7,447 nucleotides of DNA from Gemmatimonadota bacterium. Lineage in GTDB: Bacteria > Latescibacterota > UBA2968 > UBA8231. Shown here in pieces: positions 1-6,279 of the stretch. Numbering within the stretch: the first letter of the stretch is position 1; every line of letters starts with the position of its first letter. The notes under the pieces are model-generated. The model ran no database searches. It saw only the letters and a program-made list of their open reading frames with translations, and was not told where the DNA came from. Where the stretch lies: NCBI GenBank assembly GCA_026706165.1, contig JAPOZF010000497.1:1111-8557 (forward strand), in the 5' to 3' direction. The position numbers and the translations under genes were made by a program.

Positions 1-1045
1 GTTCGAGGACGTCTATGTCGACCGCTCGAGGTTCGCCGCTTCCGCCAGCTTCACCGACGCCGCCATCGCTCTCGAGGCCTCGTTCAAGGAGGCGGTCTTC
101 GGCGAGGCGGTTTTCGCGGGGACGCGCTTCGGCGAGGAAACGCTGTTTCGCAACTGCCGCTTCGACGGACCGGCCCGGTTCGACAAGGCGCGCTTCCGCA
201 GGCGCGTCCATTTCAACGGCGCCGACTTTTCCCGACACGCTTCGTTCCGCGACATAACCTTCGTTCGCGGGGGCGCGTTCGCGGGGGCCCGCTTCGCCGG
301 CGGCGTCTCCTTCGCCGGCAGCCGTTTCCGGTCCGACCTCGACCTGTCCGGCGCCGCCGCCGACGCGCAGGTGTCCCTGAACGCCGCTTTTTCCGGCGAC
401 CTGATTCTGCACGACGCCTCTCTCTCCACCCTCGACCTCGCCGGATATACGGCAACAGGGGGTGCCGATTCGGCCGCTGCCTCCCCGCGGGTGTTCCTGG
501 AGGGGGCGCGCTTCGACAACCTGCGGCTGTCCTGGGAGGATATCCGCGGCCGCATCGCCGCCCGCGACAGCACGCAGGCCGCCCCCCTTGCGGAGCAGTA
601 CGCCGGGGTTGCCCACCACCTCCGGCAGCGGGGACTCGAGCGCGAGGCCGACGCCGCCGTGGCGGAGTGGACGGACCGTATGCGCACGAGCCTGGGCTGG
701 ACCTCGCCGCGACGCTGGCTGCTCGAGCTGTTCAACGCGACCTCGCGCTACGGAAACAGCCTGGCCCGCCTGGGGGCAACCGGTTTCGTCCTGCTGATAT
801 CGTTCACCCTTCTGTACTGGCTGGGGCGCGGCCGGCTTGCCGGGGAGCCCGGCGCAGCCACCCCCGGCATCGGCGACTGTTTCATCCTCAGCCTTGCGGC
901 CTTCGCCCATCTCGGGGGAGCATCGCGGTGGCGGACAAACGGCGGGCTGCGGCTGCTGCAGCTGCTCGAGGGGGTCGCCGGCTGGCTGTACTGGGCCGCT
1001 CTCGTCGCCGTCGGCCTGCGCCTCCTGCTGCGGGGGTTCGTCTGA
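1..1045 (+). CDS. Pentapeptide-repeat protein with C-terminal two-helix channel-like membrane module (5' partial)
   Basis: The open frame enters from the left edge (first full codon at base 2) and ends at TGA 1043-1045, giving 347 visible residues; the true start lies outside. Visible residues 11-115 carry Phe (rarely Ile or Leu) every 5 or 6 residues with small residues between, as in pentapeptide-repeat beta-helices of the 'AxFxxAxF' kind. Residues about 180-225 look like an amphipathic helical linker rich in Ala, Arg and Glu. The C-terminus has a hydrophobic helix at about 254-275, a short segment at about 291-307 resembling a pore helix, and a last helix at about 318-345. This order matches pentapeptide proteins with a C-terminal ion-channel-like domain (family knowledge), but the TxGYGD-type filter is replaced by AHLGGASRWR. 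The role is unknown; a membrane-anchored scaffold is as likely as a channel (inference). The next gene starts 20 bases downstream on the same strand, suggesting cotranscription. Confidence 0.88.
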   Translation, partial: FEDVYVDRSRFAASASFTDAAIALEASFKEAVFGEAVFAGTRFGEETLFRNCRFDGPARFDKARFRRRVHFNGADFSRHASFRDITFVRGGAFAGARFAGGVSFAGSRFRSDLDLSGAAADAQVSLNAAFSGDLILHDASLSTLDLAGYTATGGADSAAASPRVFLEGARFDNLRLSWEDIRGRIAARDSTQAAPLAEQYAGVAHHLRQRGLEREADAAVAEWTDRMRTSLGWTSPRRWLLELFNATSRYGNSLARLGATGFVLLISFTLLYWLGRGRLAGEPGAATPGIGDCFILSLAAFAHLGGASRWRTNGGLRLLQLLEGVAGWLYWAALVAVGLRLLLRGFV

Positions 1046-1495
1046 GCTCCCCCGCGCTTTCGCCGATGGCCGCGCACGGCCCAGCCCGGGCGCTGCTGTG
1101 CGCCCTTCTCGCCCTGGCAGGATGCGGGAAAGACAGCGGCCCGCCGGACGGAATCGAGGTGACCTTCCGGGACGCGGCGGCCGAGGCCGGGGTCGACTTC
1201 GTGCACTTCAACGGTTTTTCCGGGGACTACTACTACTACGAGACCTTCGGCTCGGGGGCCGCCTTCTTCGATTTCGACGCCGACGGCTGGCTCGACATCT
1301 ACCTCGTCAACGGCTCGGTGCTGACCGACACGGTGCCGGCCGTCACCCCGGTGAACCGGCTCTACCGCAACCTGTCGGGCGCGGGCCCGGACGACCCCGG
1401 CGCGAAACCACCGCCCCGCTTCGCCGACGCAACCGCGGGGGCCGGCGCCGATGACCCCGGGCGGCTACGGCATGGGAGTCGCCGCCGCCGACGCG

Positions 1496-1515
1496 GACAA
1501 CGACGGCGACCAGGA
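1496..1515 (+). repeat. 20-base exact direct repeat encoding a calcium loop (second copy 2420-2439)
   Basis: The 20 bases at 1496-1515 recur exactly at 2420-2439. Both copies encode the core of a DNDGDQD calcium-binding loop inside the CRTAC1 gene, so this is repeat-domain duplication or codon-bias convergence, not a mobile element. Confidence 0.6.
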
Positions 1516-2759
1516 TCTCTACGTAACCAACGCCGGGGGCAACCGCCTGCTTCTCAACGAGGAAGGATCGGGACGCTTCGACGACGCCACCGCCGAAGCC
1601 GGGGCCGGCGACTCCCGCTGGGGCACGGCCTGCGCCTTCCTCGACTACGACGGCGACGGCGACCTCGACCTCTTCGTCGTCAACTACGTCGACTTCGACA
1701 TCTGGGAAAACCCGGTCTGCAAGAAGGGAAAGCACCGGTCCTACTGCGACCCCGACACCTACGACCCGGTCGAGGACGTCCTCTACCGCAACGACGGCGG
1801 CCGCTTCACCGACGTCAGCCGCGCCAGCCGCGCCCCGACAGGGTGATGCCGCTGGCGCGGCCTGGGGGTGGCGCTGTCGGACTACGACCTCGACGGCGAC
1901 ACCGACGTCTACGTCGCCAACGACGGAACAATGAACTTCCTCTACGAGAACCAGCCCGGCGGCTTCGTCGAGGTCGGGCTGTACTCGGGGGGGCGCTACA
2001 ACCGGGACGGACTCGCCGAAGCGGGGATGGGCGTCGACTTCGGCGACGTGCAGAACGACGGCGGGCAGGACCGGTTCGTCACCAACTTCACCAATGAAAC
2101 CAACACCCTCTACGTCAACGACGGCCAGGGGGAGCTGCACGACCTGACCGAGCGCTTCGGCCTCACCGGCCCCTCCCTGAAGCCGCTGGGGTTCGGCACC
2201 CGGTTTCTCGACTACGACAACGACCGCTTCCTCGACCTATTCGTCGCCAACGGCCACGTCATGGACATCATCGCCGAGGTCGAGCCGGAGCTCAGCTACC
2301 CGCAGCCGAACCAGGTGTTCCGCAACCTCGGAGGAAGGGGTTTCTCCGAGACCTCGGCCCGCCTCGGGACCGGTCTCGAGGTGGTCGCCGTCAGCCGCGC
2401 CGCCGCGGCCGGGGACTGCGACAACGACGGCGACCAGGACCTGCTGGTGACCAACGTCTCCGGCCCGCCGACCCTGCTGGTAAACGAAGGGGGCAACCGC
2501 AACAACTGGCTCCTCCTCGAGCTCGTCGGGGCCGGGCACCGCGACGCCCTCGGGGCCCGGGTGACGGTCACCGCCGGAGGCCGGCGGATGCTGCGCGAGC
2601 GACAGTCGGGGGCTAGCTACCTGTCGAGCCACGATCCGCGCCTGCACTTCGGCCTCGGGAGATCCGAGGCCGCCCGCGTCGAGATCGTCTGGCCCGGCGG
2701 GCGCCGCCAGGTTCTCGAGGAGGTCCCGGCCAACCGCATTCTGCGGGTGCGGGAAGGCC

Positions 2760-2763
2760 AGGG
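2760..2763 (+). promoter_or_regulatory. Ribosome-binding site supporting the GTG start at 2769
   Basis: AGGG lies 5 bases before GTG 2769, inside the last codons of the upstream CRTAC1 gene. A GGAAGG stretch at about 2752-2757 is a second, more distant candidate. No ATG lies between the upstream stop and the first membrane helix, so the GTG is the only start keeping that helix whole. Translation is probably coupled to the upstream gene. Confidence 0.45.
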
Positions 2764-2768
2764 CTGAG

Positions 2769-4694
2769 GTGAGGTCGCCGTTCAGTCTCACCGGGCTCGC
2801 CATCGGTACCGGGTTGAGCCTCGCCGTAGGAGTGCTGGCCCCGTACGGGCTGATGCTGCGCTACTGGCGCATGGGGTTCAACCCCTCTTCGCAGGGGGCC
2901 ATCTTCCTCTTCTTCATCCTCGTCTTCGCCGTCAACGGGCTGGTGAGCCTGATCGGACGCCGCTTCGAGCTGTCGCGCGCCGACCTCGTGCTCGTCTACT
3001 GCATGCTGCTGATGGCGGTGACCCTGCCGACCTGGGGGCTGATGTTCTTCCTGATCGGCACCATGGTCTACCCCTACTACTACGCCACCACCGAAAACCG
3101 CTACGCCGAGCTGTTTCACGACCTCATCCCCTCCTGGATCGTTCCCCAGGACGCCCGCGCCATCTCCCTGTATTACGAGGGCCTCCCCAAGGGCGCCCCG
3201 ATCCCCTGGGGGCCATGGCTCGAGCCGCTCGCCTGGTGGTTCCTCCTGATCATGGCGATCGGGTTCATGCTGATCTGCCTGAGCAGCATCCTCCATCGCC
3301 AGTGGTCGGTCCACGAACGCCTCACCTATCCGATGATGCAGCTTCCCCAGAGCATGATCGAGAAAGGTGAGGATCCCACGCAGCGGATCGCCCCCTTCTT
3401 CAAGGACCCGGCGATGTGGCTCGGCTTCGCTCTGCCGGTGATCTTCTTCAGCAGCGCCGGCCTCCATCACTTCTTCCCCGCTGTTCCCGACTTCCCCTTC
3501 TTCCACGAGGGGTTCCGCTGGTTCCGCAACAGCGTCTCCCTGGTTTTCGCCTTCAGCTTCGCCTGGGTCGGGTTCTTCTACCTCGCCAATCTCGAGATCA
3601 CCTTCAGCGTCTGGTTCTTCTACCTCTTCTGCAAGCTCGAGGAGGGGATCTTCAGGATTCTCGGGATCGCCAGCACCGAGAAGCTCAGCTCCTACGAGTT
3701 CAGCCAGCCCGCCGACCTCACCCATCAGTCGACGGGGGCCGTGGTCGTGCTCGTGCTCTTCGCCCTGTGGACGGCGCGCTCCCACCTGCGGCAGGTCGCC
3801 CTGAAGCTGATCCGCCCGGCCGAGGGGATCGACGACGGCGAAGAGATGCTCGGTTACCGCGCCGCGGTGCTCGGTTTCGCCGGCAGCCTCGTCGTCGTCT
3901 GCGCTTGGCTGTGGCGCTCGGGGGTGCCGCTTCCGGTGGTGCCGGTCCTGGTGGGAATCAGCCTCGTCTTCTGGATCCTCGTCGCCCGGGCGGCGTCCAC
4001 CGCCGGGGTCGCCACGGTGCGCAGTCCGATCGTTCCGGCGTACTTCATCATATCGGCGCTGGGAGCGCCGCTGCTGGGCGCAAAGGGGCTCGTCGCCCTG
4101 AACTTCACCTTCATCTGGCAGGGGGAATCGCGCACCTCCCCGATGGTCGCCTGCGCCCACGGGCTCAAGCTCGCCGAGATGGTGCAGGGGTCGAAGAGGC
4201 TGCTGTTCTGGGGGCTGATGCTCGCCCTCGCCTGCAGCTTCTGCGCCTCGGCCTTCATGGTGCTGCGCATGTGCTACACCTACGGGGCCATCAACCTCTA
4301 CCATATCGACTGGGCCGGCGCCCACGGGTGGCCCAACATGGCGCGCACGATCACCGAGCTGCCCGGGGCAGACCTCAGGGGCTGGGTGTTCAAGGGGATC
4401 GGAGCGTTCGTCGAAGGGCTTCTGGTCTGGGCCCAGCAGCGCTGGTTCTGGTGGCCGCTGCACCCGCTCGGGTTCGCCATCGGGGTCGGCTGGCTCACCG
4501 GCCACATCTGGTTTTCGGCGATGGTCTCGTGGGGGCTGAAGCTGACCATCCTGCACTACTGGGGCGCCTCGATGTTCCAGCGCCTCAAACCCTTCTTCCT
4601 CGGGATGATCGTCGGGGAGTGCTGCGTCAACGGCGGCTGGGGGTTCCTGTTCTGGCTGCTCGGGGAGCAGGCGAAGATCCTGACCTTCATGTAG
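2769..4694 (+). CDS. DUF6785/DUF6784-type polytopic membrane protein
   Basis: This intact 641-residue integral membrane protein has roughly 12-14 hydrophobic segments. The clearest are at about 8-28, 41-62, 71-97, 151-174, 214-236, 254-288, 322-335, 364-382, 387-407, 420-440, 478-500, 580-597 and 607-633. From memory of the family, three stretches are diagnostic: ELSRADLVLVYCMLLMA (about 67-83), the cytosolic-looking HERLTYPMMQLP (182-193), and the C-terminal block HPLGFAIG (565-572) with LKPFFLGMIVGE (606-617). These match the DUF6785 body and DUF6784 tail. Length is normal and the C-terminus is complete (TAG 4692-4694). The family has no proven function; the many helices suggest a transporter, perhaps with oligopeptide-transporter-like topology (inference). 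It starts one base after the CRTAC1 stop, so it is almost certainly cotranscribed with it. It converges with the cytochrome-PHM gene across an 18-base gap. No frameshift is seen, unlike the gene before it. Confidence 0.85.
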   Translation: MRSPFSLTGLAIGTGLSLAVGVLAPYGLMLRYWRMGFNPSSQGAIFLFFILVFAVNGLVSLIGRRFELSRADLVLVYCMLLMAVTLPTWGLMFFLIGTMVYPYYYATTENRYAELFHDLIPSWIVPQDARAISLYYEGLPKGAPIPWGPWLEPLAWWFLLIMAIGFMLICLSSILHRQWSVHERLTYPMMQLPQSMIEKGEDPTQRIAPFFKDPAMWLGFALPVIFFSSAGLHHFFPAVPDFPFFHEGFRWFRNSVSLVFAFSFAWVGFFYLANLEITFSVWFFYLFCKLEEGIFRILGIASTEKLSSYEFSQPADLTHQSTGAVVVLVLFALWTARSHLRQVALKLIRPAEGIDDGEEMLGYRAAVLGFAGSLVVVCAWLWRSGVPLPVVPVLVGISLVFWILVARAASTAGVATVRSPIVPAYFIISALGAPLLGAKGLVALNFTFIWQGESRTSPMVACAHGLKLAEMVQGSKRLLFWGLMLALACSFCASAFMVLRMCYTYGAINLYHIDWAGAHGWPNMARTITELPGADLRGWVFKGIGAFVEGLLVWAQQRWFWWPLHPLGFAIGVGWLTGHIWFSAMVSWGLKLTILHYWGASMFQRLKPFFLGMIVGECCVNGGWGFLFWLLGEQAKILTFM

Positions 4695-4716
4695 CAGCGC
4701 GGCGAGCGCCGGCTAC
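4691..4716. terminator. Inverted repeat between convergent genes, candidate bidirectional terminator
   Basis: The outer arms GTAGC (4691-4695) and GCTAC (4712-4716) pair; the inner arms GCGC (4697-4700) and GCGC (4706-4709) close a 5-base GGCGA loop, with a 1x2 internal loop between. Each outer arm contains the TAG stop of one of the two convergent genes. Neither side has a T-tract, so classic intrinsic termination is uncertain; it may instead protect 3' ends or block read-through. Confidence 0.4.
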
Positions 4717-6107
4717 TCCGTCGTGTAGTAGCCGTAGAAGATCATCATCTCGTCCTCGCTGAGCAGGCCGTACCCCAACTCGCGGTCGGTCTGGTTGTCG
4801 TAGGTCGCCGAGAGCCTCAGCCCCTGCCCCGCCTCGATCACCAGCGGCGTGTCGAGCCTCAGGATGGGCGGATGCTCCCAGTCGTAGGAGACGTACACGA
4901 GCTCGCCGTCGCGCGGCCCCCCGATCATCTCGGCGCGGAACTCCACCATGTGCTGGTGGGCGTGGGAGAACATCTGGAAAACGAGGCGGCGCTCGTCGAA
5001 GATCCGCTCGTCGATCAGCGTCGTGACCTGCTTCGGGGGCAGGCTGATGTCGCTGTTGCTCAGCGAGAAGATCTCGACTTCCCTCTCGACCTCGGCTGGA
5101 TCGAGGGTATGCAGGTTGATGTAGATCTCCCCCTTGGCCCCCTCGACGCTGCTCGCCGTGTAGTGGCTGTCGAGATCGAGTCCCTCCCCGGCGGGAAGGC
5201 GTAGCGCCGCTCCCGGGGGAAAGTGCAGATCGACGCGGGGCCACTGGCTGATCGCGATCGGCACGTGGTAGGGCATGGTCACCATGTTCAACGGGATGTA
5301 GCCCCCCCGGTCGCGGATGTCGCGGAAGACGAAAGGCTCGGGGAAGGCCTCGGGGAGGATGTTCTCCCGCAGGGTGTAGAGGCCGAAGTGGTGGCTGCCC
5401 TCGCTGGCGGCGATCTCGATGCGGCTGATGAAGATGTCCTCGTCGTTGTCGAGCGGGTCGTAGGAGAAGAACTCGCGCTCGTACTCGGTGGGGACGTCGA
5501 ACGGCCCGAGGTGGAGCTGGATGCCCCGGGCCGGCGGCGGCAGCGGCGCGAACGGCAGCGCCTCCCAGCGCTCCTCGTCCTCGAGCAGGGCGGGATCTGC
5601 GACCACCCCCTCCCTCGGGGCGCCGGCGACGATCCAGCGGCGGATGAACTCGATCTCGCCGTTGGTCAGCGGCTTTCCCCCGGGCGGCATCAGGGCGCCG
5701 TAGAACGGGTGGTCGGCGTAGAAGTGGGCCTCGTTGGGGGCGTTGATCTTCTCCCAGAGGAAGCTGCGGTAGAGACCGGCGAGGCCCTGGTCGCTGACCA
5801 GAAGGAGGTTGTCGCCGGCGGCGGCCTGGTTGTTGGGGACCCTGTTGAACAGCTGCTCCCAGGCGACGTCCGGCGTCAGCACGAGGCCGGACTGGCGGGC
5901 GAACGAGGTCCCGGCGGCGTGGCAGCCGGCGCAGTTGGCCGCGAGGATGTCGTCGCGGATGATCTCCCAGGTCGCGACCTCCCCGGGAGAGTGGGGCGGC
6001 TCGCCGCCGCAGCCGGCCAGCGCCAGGCAGAGGGCGAGCGCCCCGCTGATTTCACCTGTCCTGGCGGCGCCGAAGCCGAATTCGAGCACCGATCTCATCC
6101 TGGGCAT
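4713..6107 (-). CDS. Exported lipoprotein: c-type cytochrome fused to a PHM-like copper monooxygenase domain
   Basis: The gene is intact and encodes 464 residues. A lipoprotein signal ends LALAGC (Cys33), followed by Gly-Gly, so outer-membrane or periplasmic anchoring is likely. The heme c site is C59-A-G-C62-H63, with a likely distal Met140 in LMPPGG followed by a helix ending RRWIVAGAP, as in short cytochrome domains of environmental bacteria. Residues about 190-464 resemble the two-domain fold of copper type II, ascorbate-dependent monooxygenases (PHM, dopamine beta-monooxygenase). Candidate CuH ligands are His239, His240 and His315 (SHY); candidate CuM ligands are His382, His384 (HAHQH) and Met454 (DEMM). 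The ATYDN and GYGLLSEDEM stretches match the family's C-terminal signature. The mature protein has no cysteine outside the lipobox and heme site, so it lacks the animal-enzyme disulfides. A stop lies 17 codons upstream with no other start between; ATG 6107 or ATG 6098 is the start, each with AGG directly before it. The substrate is unknown; heme as electron donor to copper is inference. Confidence 0.86.
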   Translation of the reverse strand: MPRMRSVLEFGFGAARTGEISGALALCLALAGCGGEPPHSPGEVATWEIIRDDILAANCAGCHAAGTSFARQSGLVLTPDVAWEQLFNRVPNNQAAAGDNLLLVSDQGLAGLYRSFLWEKINAPNEAHFYADHPFYGALMPPGGKPLTNGEIEFIRRWIVAGAPREGVVADPALLEDEERWEALPFAPLPPPARGIQLHLGPFDVPTEYEREFFSYDPLDNDEDIFISRIEIAASEGSHHFGLYTLRENILPEAFPEPFVFRDIRDRGGYIPLNMVTMPYHVPIAISQWPRVDLHFPPGAALRLPAGEGLDLDSHYTASSVEGAKGEIYINLHTLDPAEVEREVEIFSLSNSDISLPPKQVTTLIDERIFDERRLVFQMFSHAHQHMVEFRAEMIGGPRDGELVYVSYDWEHPPILRLDTPLVIEAGQGLRLSATYDNQTDRELGYGLLSEDEMMIFYGYYTTE

Positions 6108-6127
6108 CCTGTATGCGGCGACATTGC

Positions 6128-6144
6128 GCCGGCGTGAGGCCGGC
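6128..6144. other. Small GC inverted repeat in the 5' leader of the cytochrome-PHM gene
   Basis: GCCGGC (6128-6133) and GCCGGC (6139-6144) flank a GTGAG loop, about 21 bases before the minus-strand start. It could form a leader hairpin or be an operator. GC-rich DNA gives such repeats by chance, so support is weak. Confidence 0.2.
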
Positions 6145-6158
6145 CGGCTGGATCAAAA

Positions 6159-6187
6159 TTGACCAGCTATCCATGAAAAGGTATGAA
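6159..6187 (+). promoter_or_regulatory. Sigma70-like promoter for the rightward FG-GAP lipoprotein gene
   Basis: TTGACC (6159-6164, five of six consensus bases) is followed by exactly 17 bases and TATGAA (6182-6187, four of six). It sits in the only AT-richer patch of the 172-base divergent region 6108-6279. Transcription would start near 6194, leaving a leader of about 85 bases that contains G-rich runs at 6221-6236. I found no equally good promoter for the minus-strand gene in the same region. Confidence 0.5.
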
Positions 6188-6279
6188 TTGAACCTCAGGA
6201 AGCCGTGTTGACTGAAGTCCGGGGGAGGCCGGGGGGCAGGCGGTTCCTCCGTCTCCCATTACCGAGGTGTCGATCGTCC

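Larger units (their letters stand above)
1066..2767 (+). pseudogene. CRTAC1-family FG-GAP/VCBS lipoprotein with ASPIC/UnbV domain, frame disrupted
   Basis: The start is ATG 1066, followed by a lipoprotein signal ending LALAGC (Cys about residue 20), so export and lipid anchoring are expected. Calcium-loop repeats follow: DFDADGWLD, DADNDGDQD, DYDGDGDLD, DYDLDGDTD, DVQNDGGQD, DYDNDRFLD and DCDNDGDQD, typical of FG-GAP/VCBS beta-propellers. The C-terminus from about 2497 has the ASPIC/UnbV pattern (GARVTV, SGASYLSSHDPRLHFGLG, VEIVWPGG). The frame is broken. Coding runs in frame 1 to about 1459, then in frame 2 from about 1460; an in-frame TGA lies at 1844-1846, and frame 2 resumes at about 1859. 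Removing one base in 1455-1461 and one in 1833-1836, and adding one G near 1857-1860, restores a 566-residue protein of normal family length. This could be a true pseudogene or assembly indel errors; all three sites are in G/C runs. There is no clear Shine-Dalgarno site before 1066. The TGA ends one base before the next gene. Family members are presumed surface calcium-binding adhesion-type proteins; no activity is established. Confidence 0.9.

Noticed and set aside
1455..1461. Programmed ribosomal frameshift at CCCCGGG
   Set aside because: No family precedent is known to me, there is no evident stimulatory structure, and a second disruption in the same gene favours mutation or sequence error.
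667..2097. Continuous 476-residue plus-strand frame as one protein
   Set aside because: Only 1066 to about 1459 is real coding in this frame. Upstream it overlaps the pentapeptide gene out of frame, and downstream it becomes Arg/Pro/Gly-rich while the calcium loops continue in frame 2.
1343..2140. 265-residue minus-strand frame, Val-rich
   Set aside because: It mirrors the Asp-rich calcium loops of the CRTAC1 gene (GAC read backwards as GTC), so it is compositional.
2613..4556. 647-residue open frame on the minus strand
   Set aside because: It lies antisense to the membrane protein gene, whose product has clear family motifs and helices. The antisense translation is Pro/Glu/Gly/His-rich without domains, as expected from GC-rich codon bias.
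5223..6137. 304-residue open frame on the plus strand
   Set aside because: It is antisense to the cytochrome-PHM gene, whose heme and copper motifs are convincing. The Val/Gly/Ala/Glu-rich translation is a shadow.
6221..6250. Leader riboswitch or hairpin in the G-rich run before 6280
   Set aside because: Only a short GGAGG/CCTCC pairing is possible and no known riboswitch core is recognisable.
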